Shown here piece after piece: positions 6,948 to 13,668 of a stretch of 16,882 nt of DNA. The translations under genes were made by a program, and so were the position numbers. A model generated the notes under the pieces. It was not told the DNA's origin, made no database searches, and saw nothing but the letters and a program-made list of their open reading frames with translations. The stretch is from assembly GCA_031282465.1 (NCBI GenBank), contig JAITDR010000063.1, positions 1 through 16,882 of the forward strand. Direction: 5' to 3'. Origin of the DNA: Desulfovibrio sp. (lineage in GTDB: Bacteria; Desulfobacterota; Desulfovibrionia; Desulfovibrionales; Desulfovibrionaceae). How positions within the stretch are numbered: position 1 is the first letter of the stretch; each line of letters begins with the position of its first letter.

Positions 6948-8174
6948 ATGCTGTTGTACCGGATACGGCGGGGAAGGAACCTTTCCCCTTTGAAGGCGTA
7001 TGCCGCCGCGCCCGCGGTCCTCGCAGCCCCAGGCGCATTGCGGGCCGCCGTGACAGCCGCGCTGCTCCCCGCAACAGCGGACGCTTTGCGTACAGTTGCC
7101 GCAGCGTTGCCGCCTCTTGCGGCGCGAACCGCATTGCGGATTGTTGCGGCTGCGTTGCTGCTTCCCGCGGCAACCCTACGGCAACGAATTGCGACGGCAA
7201 TGCCGTCGATTGTCGCGGCTGCGTTGCTGCTTCCCGCGGCAACAGGCGCGTCGGCGGCCTTTGCCGCCGCCCCGACGCCGTATGCCGGCAGCGCGCTGTT
7301 CTCCGCGTCCGGCGAGTTGCGCGCCGTTGACCCCTTGCTGACCATTTTCTACAATGCGTCGACCTTCGGAGAAACGCGCCCCTGCCCGACCTGCGGCAAC
7401 GGCACGTACGGCGGCATGGCCCGCCGTGTCGGGCTGTTCCGCGAATACCGCAATGCGGGCAAGCCCTGTCTTGTGCTCGCAGGACCCTACGAGTTCACCG
7501 CCGACGATCCGTTCTGCTACGGACACCTTGCCGAAAAAGGCCGCCGCGCGGCCTCGCCTCCTGCCGCCGAAGCCGTCTTTGCCCGCAAACTGCAGGCGAT
7601 GCTGCAGGTAGACGCCGGCTGGATTTCCCGCAACGCGGCCGCGTGGCTGAATAACGCCGCCGGCGGCATTCCCGCGGGATATCTCGAAATCAGCGGGGAA
7701 CCCCGCGACAAAATCGTGCGGACCCCGGCCGGACCCGTAGGTATCGTCTTCTTCCCCGAAGGCCCCGTGCCCGGCAAAGCGCCGACGCCGGATCAGGAGC
7801 GGCAGGTTCTGGAAAAGGGCAGAACACTGCGCGGGCAGGTGCCGTTGCTTCTCGGAATCAGCCCTTGGGGTCTTGTGGCGGAAAAAAACTTTTTGCCCAA
7901 GGCCGGCGGTATTTTCGACTGTATTCTGGGCGGCGGCGAAGGGGTGGGCTTCGGCTTTTCCCTGGCCGAAAAGGTTCCCGGCCTTATCTGGCTGCGTCCG
8001 GACGGCAAAGGACGCGCCGTGAACGTGCTTGAACTGAACAGCATGCCGGGGGGCAAAACGCCTTTTGTCTGGGAAGAAGGCAGAACATTCAACGCCCGGC
8101 TGGATTTCATGGGCGAAAGCGTCCCGGCGGACAAAGCGGCCCTTGAACTTATCCGCAGGCAGGAAACCAACTAG
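6948..8174 (+). CDS. Exported UshA-like (metallophosphoesterase-related) protein with repeat-built N-terminus
   Basis: I recognise this only distantly. The segment LTIFYNASTFGETRPCPTCGNGTYGGMARRVGLFRE (about 131-166) lines up in style with the opening of UshA/5'-nucleotidase and SoxB-like calcineurin-fold proteins (hTNDtHG..PC..CG.GGLARR). The metal-binding aspartate and histidine of DxH are replaced, however, so this is probably a non-catalytic or altered member. A CxxC pair (C146, C149) remains, and a glycine-rich LGGGEGVGF lies at 328-336. The first 110 residues are exceptional: four Ala/Leu-rich hydrophobic units (starting near residues 35, 50, 65 and 88), the last leading into ATGASAAFAAAP, a plausible signal-peptidase site near 107. 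The start is uncertain: ATG 6948 lacks a good ribosome site, and the in-frame ATG at 7200 would give a protein with just one hydrophobic unit as signal peptide. The stop is TAG at 8172-8174. Confidence 0.6.
   Translation: MLLYRIRRGRNLSPLKAYAAAPAVLAAPGALRAAVTAALLPATADALRTVAAALPPLAARTALRIVAAALLLPAATLRQRIATAMPSIVAAALLLPAATGASAAFAAAPTPYAGSALFSASGELRAVDPLLTIFYNASTFGETRPCPTCGNGTYGGMARRVGLFREYRNAGKPCLVLAGPYEFTADDPFCYGHLAEKGRRAASPPAAEAVFARKLQAMLQVDAGWISRNAAAWLNNAAGGIPAGYLEISGEPRDKIVRTPAGPVGIVFFPEGPVPGKAPTPDQERQVLEKGRTLRGQVPLLLGISPWGLVAEKNFLPKAGGIFDCILGGGEGVGFGFSLAEKVPGLIWLRPDGKGRAVNVLELNSMPGGKTPFVWEEGRTFNARLDFMGESVPADKAALELIRRQETN
7139..7243 (+). repeat. In-frame direct repeat in the UshA-like leader
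   Basis: Two 36-base copies (7139-7174 and 7208-7243) differ at one position and are offset by 69 bases, exactly 23 codons, so gain or loss of a unit keeps the frame. Both encode IVAAALLLPAAT. Between them lies a perfect inverted repeat with a single-base centre (7192-7199 pairing with 7201-7208). Two more degenerate units precede the pair, from about 7050. Confidence 0.85.
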
Positions 8175-8206
8175 TACTTTGTAACATATGAATTGCCGCA
8201 TCGGCC

Positions 8207-8282
8207 CCAATGAGGGGGTCCGGGGGAAATCATTTCCCCCGGCGGGGTCCGGGGCGGCGCCCCGGCCGCCGGAGGCGTAAAA
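8207..8282 (-). repeat. REP-like palindromic repeat, copy 2 (inverted)
   Basis: Read on the minus strand, this matches the element at 3451-3504 over both flanks and the stem (8220-8229 pairing with 8233-8242). It has 23 additional bases (8243-8265), most of which form a second hairpin of seven base pairs (8249-8255 with 8259-8265). It lies between the UshA-like gene and pyruvate kinase. No T-tract follows the stems on the plus strand. Confidence 0.8.
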
Positions 8283-8334
8283 ACAGGTGTTACCCGGTAC
8301 TGGGAAATGTCTTCAGACCGTAAAGGAATTTTTA

Positions 8335-9741
8335 ATGAAAACTAAGATAGTGGCCACCATCGGACCTGCATGCAACACGCCGGAAAAACTCTCGCAGCTT
8401 ATCGATGCCGGAGTCCGCATCGTGCGCCTGAATTTCTCGCACGGCACGGCCGCGGATTTTTCGGCCACCATCAAGACCATCCGCGACCTTGAGGTGAAAC
8501 ACGGCATCCCGATAACCGTCATGCAGGACCTGTCCGGACCGAAAATCCGCATAGGCGCGATTGAAGAGGGGTCGCTGAGCTTCAGCAAGGGCGACCTCGC
8601 CTTTCTGGGGCCGGAGCGTCCGCAACGAAGCGATATGCAGTATATCCCCTTCGACAAAAAGGAACTGCTCGACGGCATGGAAAGCGGCGACAGGATTGTG
8701 CTGGCCGACGGCACCCTGCAGTTCCTGGTCGATTCCAGGGTAAGCGGCGGCGTGGTCATGGAAGCCGACAACAGCGGCATCGTGACCTCCCGCAAGGGTC
8801 TGGCCCTGCCCGGCAAACATATCATGCTGCCCGCCTTGACGGACAAGGACAAAAAAGACCTGCTCGACGGCCTCGCTCTGGGCGCGGACGCCGTCGCCCT
8901 GTCCTTCGTCCAGACCCCGGAGGACGTGCTTGAGGCCCGTTCCATGATCAAGAAGGCCGGCTACGCTATCCCCATCTGCGTCAAGCTGGAACGCAAAAAC
9001 GCCGTGGACCGTCTGGAGGACATCCTCGCCGTCGCGGATATAGTCATGGTAGCGCGCGGCGACCTGGGCATTGAGTGCCCCATGCCCACGCTTCCCACCA
9101 TGCAGAAGCGCATCATAGCCGCCTGCAACAACGCGAACAAACCGGTCATCGTGGCCACGCAGATGCTGCTCTCCATGGTCAACAACCCCATACCCACCCG
9201 TGCCGAAACCACCGACGTGGCCAATGCCGTGCTCGACGGCACGGACTGCGTCATGCTCTCCGAAGAAACGGCCATGGGCCGCTTCCCCGTCGAGGCCGTA
9301 TCCTTCATGTCGGCCATCACCGCCGAAGCGGAAGCCCTGTTGCTGGAGCGCACCCACCTTTCCCGGTACCACATGCCGGACACGGCGGCGGACTTTTTCT
9401 CCTATTCCGCCTGCCTGCTGGCGGAACGCCGCAACGCAAAGGCTATTGTGGCCCACAGCATGAGCGGGGCAGCCGCGCGCAGCCTGTCCTCGCAACGTCC
9501 CAGGCAGCCCGTTTACGGACTGACCCCCGACCCGAAAATGCTGCGGCATCTCAATTTTTCCTGGGGCGTGCTGCCGCGTACGGCGGATGCCTCCCTGCCG
9601 GGCCACCTGGAAAGAGCGGAACGCTTTATCGATGCCTGCCCCGAACTCGACAAAGGCGACCTCTGCGTGATTACGGCCGGACAGTTCCGCAAGGACCAGG
9701 TATCCTCCGGCACCAACCTCGTAAAAATGTATACCAAGTAG
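8335..9741 (+). CDS. pyk: Pyruvate kinase
   Basis: Pyruvate kinase makes pyruvate and ATP from phosphoenolpyruvate and ADP in the cytosol. The 468 residues match the usual bacterial length. The N-terminus MKTKIVATIGPA, RLNFSHG (31-37), DLSGPKIRIG (65-74), the catalytic lysine K217 with metal-binding E219 in CVKLER, and D243 in VARGDLGIE are all present, as is PTRAETTDVANAVLDG. The C-terminal domain (about 350-468) looks complete. ATG 8335 is chosen because AAGGA lies seven bases upstream and this N-terminus is the family standard; the earlier GTG at 8287 would add a non-homologous 16-residue leader. The HD-GYP gene begins five bases after its stop. Confidence 0.97.
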   Translation: MKTKIVATIGPACNTPEKLSQLIDAGVRIVRLNFSHGTAADFSATIKTIRDLEVKHGIPITVMQDLSGPKIRIGAIEEGSLSFSKGDLAFLGPERPQRSDMQYIPFDKKELLDGMESGDRIVLADGTLQFLVDSRVSGGVVMEADNSGIVTSRKGLALPGKHIMLPALTDKDKKDLLDGLALGADAVALSFVQTPEDVLEARSMIKKAGYAIPICVKLERKNAVDRLEDILAVADIVMVARGDLGIECPMPTLPTMQKRIIAACNNANKPVIVATQMLLSMVNNPIPTRAETTDVANAVLDGTDCVMLSEETAMGRFPVEAVSFMSAITAEAEALLLERTHLSRYHMPDTAADFFSYSACLLAERRNAKAIVAHSMSGAAARSLSSQRPRQPVYGLTPDPKMLRHLNFSWGVLPRTADASLPGHLERAERFIDACPELDKGDLCVITAGQFRKDQVSSGTNLVKMYTK

Positions 9742-9746
9742 CAGCG

Positions 9747-10748
9747 ATGCCCGATGCCGATGCCCTTGCCGCCGTTGCCGAGGAATACTACCAGATAAGC
9801 GACCCCATACTGGACAGTTTCCCCAGGTATCGCCCGCCCCTGGACCTCTTTGTACTTGATGAAAAAGTGGCCCAGCTCCTCACATATTGCCGCAAGGACA
9901 CGCGCCTGTCCAACGAGCAGGTCGACGAAATCCACGCCCTGTGCGCCGCCGGAAACCTTTTCGTCTCACGCAAGGATCACCCCGTCTATTCGCAGCATAT
10001 CGTCAAACAGCTTGATCTGGTACTCGTCGACCGCAACCTCAAGGAAGCCGAAGTTGCGGATATCTGTATCCGCGCCCTGGATCAGCACCTTTTGGAGTTT
10101 TTCGAGCAGCCGGTGAAGACCCTGTTCGAGCAGTTGCATCGCGACGTGCTGGTGCTGACCGAATACCTGTGGACGGACATGCACAGGCTTCGTCTTTTTG
10201 TCCGCCGCCTGCACACAGGAAAATTTTCTCTGAGCAGGCACTGTATCAATACCATGAGCGTGGGACTGTGGCTCTTTGTTTATCCAGTCAACGAAAACAT
10301 GAAGCGCAAAGAACTGGATCAGGCAGCTCTTGCTCTGCTTCTGCACGATGTGGGCATGGCCAAGGTGCCTGCTTTTATCCTCAATAAAACAACACCGCTC
10401 AAGCCGGAGGAAAAAGAAAAAATACCTCCGCACACCGTCACCGGATATAAACTCATGCACAAGCTTGACCAGAGCTTTGATTTGATGCGCCAGGCGACAA
10501 TGGAACATCACGAACGCCTCGACTCCTCGGGCTACCCGCAACACAGCAAGAGCATAAGTTCTTTCGGGCGGCTGACGGGCGTGGCCGATGCCTTTTCGGC
10601 CATGATCCAGGAAAGGACATACGCCGAAGCCATGGCGCCGGTCGACGCGGCGCGGGAATTGGCGGATGCCAAAACTCGCTTTGACCTCTCCTGTTCGGGC
10701 AAAATCCTGGCTTCGCTCATGAACGACAGCTTCGGCAAAGTGCAATAG
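9747..10748 (+). CDS. HD-GYP-type putative cyclic-di-GMP phosphodiesterase
   Basis: A 333-residue cytosolic protein. An N-terminal region of about 155 residues has no recognised domain. The HD-GYP domain (about 160-310) shows all the metal and signature positions I can place: H165, H200-D201 in LLLHDVGMAKVP, H229 in IPPHTVTGYKL, H254-H255 in MEHHERLDSSGYP and D281 in GVADAFSAM. The usual HHERxDGxGYP has Ser in place of the first Gly (S260), but GYP is intact. Such enzymes hydrolyse cyclic-di-GMP, which complements the GGDEF gene nearby. Start ATG 9747 is five bases after the pyk stop, with a weak ribosome site, so translation may depend on termination of pyk. The frame stays open upstream within pyk, but that part is a shadow. 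Confidence 0.85.
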   Translation: MPDADALAAVAEEYYQISDPILDSFPRYRPPLDLFVLDEKVAQLLTYCRKDTRLSNEQVDEIHALCAAGNLFVSRKDHPVYSQHIVKQLDLVLVDRNLKEAEVADICIRALDQHLLEFFEQPVKTLFEQLHRDVLVLTEYLWTDMHRLRLFVRRLHTGKFSLSRHCINTMSVGLWLFVYPVNENMKRKELDQAALALLLHDVGMAKVPAFILNKTTPLKPEEKEKIPPHTVTGYKLMHKLDQSFDLMRQATMEHHERLDSSGYPQHSKSISSFGRLTGVADAFSAMIQERTYAEAMAPVDAARELADAKTRFDLSCSGKILASLMNDSFGKVQ

Positions 10749-10783
10749 CGCCGTCTGCGCGTACTCCGGTCGGCATAACCGTC

Positions 10784-11431
10784 ATGAATCCCGCAGACGC
10801 ATCCCCGGCTTGCGAACAGGCTGCCCGGCCGGCCTTTTGTTTGCTGCTCATACTGTTGTGCATTTTCGGCACGTCCGCGTACGCCGCGCCGGCGCACCGG
10901 TTGATCGTCGACCCCCCTCCCGTGTTGCGCACGGCCGAAGGCTTCCTTGTCGCGGACATCTCCATAGCCGTCGACAACGAAGCGGGCCTGCGCGACCTGC
11001 TGAAAGACGGCGCGCTCCTTGAATTGGAAATACAAGCATCCGTGGAACGCCTGCGTTCTCTGCTCGGCAACGCCGAACTCGAACGGCAGACGCGTGCTTT
11101 CCTCCTCCGTCACGATCCCCTGAGCCGCGAGTTTCTGCTGTCTGCGCCCGGTGCGCACGATGCCGGCGATATGCGGGACAGAAACCTCACCCGCCTGCTG
11201 CATGCGGGCTGGAAAAAACTCACGCTGCCCCTTGTCCCGCTGAAGACGTTACGCGCCGAAGGCGAAGACGAGGAATTCGCCGTAGAGTTGCGCGTTACCC
11301 TGCGGCACGCCGACGTGCCGCCGTGGTTGCAGAAGAACTTTGTTTTCTGGTCTTCCGAAGTGGCGCCGCAACTGCACTTCACTCTGCCGTTCGCATTCGA
11401 CGCCGCGGCCGATGAACCTGCGAGGCCGTGA
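10784..11431 (+). CDS. DUF4390 exported protein
   Basis: A 215-residue protein. Its hydrophobic stretch at about 17-33 ends in SAYAAP, a good signal-peptidase I site, so it is probably periplasmic. The mature part is beta-rich (LVADISIAVDNEAGLRDLLKDGALLELEI, later EEFAVELRVTLRHADVPPWLQK and VFWSSEVAPQLHFTLPF) and matches the DUF4390 pattern of a short protein usually encoded just upstream of an NtrY-like sensor kinase. Its stop overlaps the kinase start as TGATG (11429-11433), so the two are translationally coupled. A role as a periplasmic partner or input for the kinase is an inference from this coupling; no biochemical function is known to me. Confidence 0.75.
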   Translation: MNPADASPACEQAARPAFCLLLILLCIFGTSAYAAPAHRLIVDPPPVLRTAEGFLVADISIAVDNEAGLRDLLKDGALLELEIQASVERLRSLLGNAELERQTRAFLLRHDPLSREFLLSAPGAHDAGDMRDRNLTRLLHAGWKKLTLPLVPLKTLRAEGEDEEFAVELRVTLRHADVPPWLQKNFVFWSSEVAPQLHFTLPFAFDAAADEPARP

Positions 11432-13656
11432 TGCGCTCCGGGCAAAACGTTCCGTCCGACAACGCCCCGCCTTCCCTCTCCGAAGCCGAACTCCTCGCAA
11501 GGGACCGCAAACGCAGACGCAGGGAACTGCTGTTCGCCGCCCTGGCTTTTCTGCTCGTCCTGCTCCTGACCTGGGTGCAGTTTGAGCAGTTCAGGTCGGG
11601 CGACAGCCTGTTCGTGGTCATGTTCAACGTCAACTTCGTGCTGCTCATCGGTATTTTGCTGGTAGTGCTGCGCAACGCGTTCAAACTGCTGCTGGAACGC
11701 CGGCGCGGCATCCTGGGATCGGGGTTGCGCGCCCGTCTGGCGGCGGCCTTTGTGGCCTTTTCCCTCCTGCCCTGTCTGCTCATGTGCCTCATCACCACCA
11801 AGTACGTACAGCTTTCCATGGATTTCTGGTTCAAGGAGCGCGTAGAAACCTCCATGGCCACGGCCCTGGAACTGGTCGGCGCCCTGTACGAGCGCACCGG
11901 GCAATCTCTGGTGCGCCGGGTGGAAAACATCAAGGCGGTTCTGGAGGAAGCGGGAACGGACGCGGAAAGCGAAGCGGGCCGGGAATTGATGCGGACCAAA
12001 GCCCGCGAATACGATACCGGCCCGGTCGCCGTCTTTGATGCGGCAGGCTATGCGGGCGGAACACCTGCGGACGATACGGCGCTTGCGGCCGCAAAGCAGG
12101 CGGGCGAAAAGCCTGACAGGGAAAAAATCCGCCTGCAGGGCTATGATATTATGCGCATTTCCACGGAAACGCAGGACTATATGTTCGCAGCCGTCGCTCT
12201 GGACGCGGAGGCCGAACGACTGCTCCTGGCCGGTGTGGAACTCGGTCCCGGCTTTTCCGCCGGCACGGAGCTGGTCGTGCGCGGCTCACGGGAATACAGC
12301 CACCTGCGCAATATCAAAAATCCGCTGAAACTCATGCTGTACAGCAGCCTGGGCGTCCTGACGGCGCTGATTATTCTGGGGGCCGTCTGGTTCGGCCTCC
12401 GTCTGGCGCGGGAACTGACCTCGCCCGTTTCCGCCCTGGCACGGGGCACGGAAAGGATTGCCGCAGGCGACCTCAGTGTGCGCCTGACGGAAGACCGGCA
12501 GGGCGAATTCGGAATGCTCATCCGGTCGTTCAACAGCATGGCCTCTGATCTGGAGGAAAGCCGCCGGGAAATTACGGACGCGTACAACCTTCTCGAGCAG
12601 CAGAACCTGGAAACGGCGCGGCACGGCAAATACATGGAAACCGTGCTCGACAACATTGCCGCAGGGGTCGTTTCCTTTGACGACGAAGGCCGCATATCAA
12701 CCGTCAACAAGGCGGCGGGCGAGATACTGAACCTGGACCCCAAGGCCGTCGTCGGGCGGCGGCTCGGCGAACTTCTGCCGGAAGCCTACGGCGTCGTGGA
12801 CAAAGCCGTGCGGGAACGCCTGCGCCGGCGCGGCGAGTCGCGCAACCGGCAGAGCGTCGACCTGAGCATCGCCGGGGAAGAAAAACGCCTGCTCCTGAAT
12901 ACCGTGGGCTTTGCCGCCGGGGACGCATACCGCGGGGCGGTGGCCGTTTTCGAGGACATCACGGAGCTTGAGCGCATGCAGCGCATGGCTGCGTGGCGCG
13001 AAGTCGCGCGACGCATCGCCCATGAAATCAAAAACCCCCTGACGCCCATCAAACTCTCGGCCCAACGCCTGGCAAAAAAATTCGGTCCTCTCGTCAGGGA
13101 TCAGGCGTTCACGCAAAGCACAGAACTCATCGTCCGGCAGGTCGAGCACCTGCAAAGCATGGTTCAGGAATTTTCGGCTTTCGCCAAACTTCCCGAAGTC
13201 AGGCCCCGGCCGGACGACATCCTCGCCCTGTTGCGGACCGTGCTGGAGCTTTACCGCAACAGCCACGCCGAAATACGCTGGGAACTCGTCACGGCGGACA
13301 CGCCGCCATCCCTGCCTATGGACGGGGAGGCCATGAACAGGGCTTTTATGAACATACTGGGCAATGCCGCCGAAGTTCTGGGCCGGGGAAGCAACGTCGA
13401 CCCGCTGGTGCGCGTCACGGTATCCTGCCCGCCTGCACTGAACCTTGTGCGCATCGACGTGGCGGACAACGGCCCGGGGCTGACGGAAGAGGAGCGCTCG
13501 CGCATCTTTGAGCCGTATTTTTCCCGCAAAAAAGGCGGAACCGGCCTCGGACTGACCATCGTGCGCTCTATCGTCACGGACCATCGCGGCTATGTGCGCG
13601 CCTTGCGCAATGAAGGCGGCGGCACGGTGATCAGCATGGAATTACCCCTGAGCTGA
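11431..13656 (+). CDS. NtrY-like membrane sensor histidine kinase
   Basis: The 741-residue protein has helices at about 33-50, 61-86 and 103-124, a periplasmic region (about 125-300), a fourth helix (about 301-323), HAMP (324-377), PAS (about 400-510), a HisKA dimerisation domain with phospho-accepting H531 in RRIAHEIKNPLTPIKL, and an HATPase domain with N box (NRAFMNILGNAAEVL, 636-650), G1 (DVADNGPGL, 676-684), F box (IFEPYFS) and G2 (GTGLGLTIV, 703-711). The three N-terminal helices followed by sensor-HAMP-PAS are the NtrY layout. It should autophosphorylate and pass phosphate to a response regulator, in this family typically a sigma-54 activator of the NtrX type. None is encoded in the window; the next gene is convergent, with stops 12 bases apart. 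GAGG lies five bases before ATG 11431; GTG 11428 is the alternative. Confidence 0.92.
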   Translation: MRSGQNVPSDNAPPSLSEAELLARDRKRRRRELLFAALAFLLVLLLTWVQFEQFRSGDSLFVVMFNVNFVLLIGILLVVLRNAFKLLLERRRGILGSGLRARLAAAFVAFSLLPCLLMCLITTKYVQLSMDFWFKERVETSMATALELVGALYERTGQSLVRRVENIKAVLEEAGTDAESEAGRELMRTKAREYDTGPVAVFDAAGYAGGTPADDTALAAAKQAGEKPDREKIRLQGYDIMRISTETQDYMFAAVALDAEAERLLLAGVELGPGFSAGTELVVRGSREYSHLRNIKNPLKLMLYSSLGVLTALIILGAVWFGLRLARELTSPVSALARGTERIAAGDLSVRLTEDRQGEFGMLIRSFNSMASDLEESRREITDAYNLLEQQNLETARHGKYMETVLDNIAAGVVSFDDEGRISTVNKAAGEILNLDPKAVVGRRLGELLPEAYGVVDKAVRERLRRRGESRNRQSVDLSIAGEEKRLLLNTVGFAAGDAYRGAVAVFEDITELERMQRMAAWREVARRIAHEIKNPLTPIKLSAQRLAKKFGPLVRDQAFTQSTELIVRQVEHLQSMVQEFSAFAKLPEVRPRPDDILALLRTVLELYRNSHAEIRWELVTADTPPSLPMDGEAMNRAFMNILGNAAEVLGRGSNVDPLVRVTVSCPPALNLVRIDVADNGPGLTEEERSRIFEPYFSRKKGGTGLGLTIVRSIVTDHRGYVRALRNEGGGTVISMELPLS

Positions 13657-13668
13657 GAAAGCCCGGCG

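Noticed and set aside
6424..7242. Minus-strand frame covering HU and the leader repeats
   Set aside because: Its repeats (REAATQP type) are the antisense reading of the UshA-like leader repeats, and it crosses the clear HU gene.
7139..7243. CRISPR-like repeat spacing
   Set aside because: There are only two strong copies, the period is a whole number of codons inside an open frame, and the spacer itself is palindromic and codes in frame.
6899..7330. Plus-strand alternate frame with Cys-rich repeats (RGCVAASRGN)
   Set aside because: The repeat periodicity comes from the DNA repeat. The frame ends at 7330 with no continuing domain, whereas the 6948 frame continues into a folded protein.
9075..9746. 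Upstream extension of the HD-GYP frame inside pyruvate kinase
   Set aside because: It is a His/Arg/Gly-rich shadow of pyk; the domain-bearing part starts at ATG 9747.
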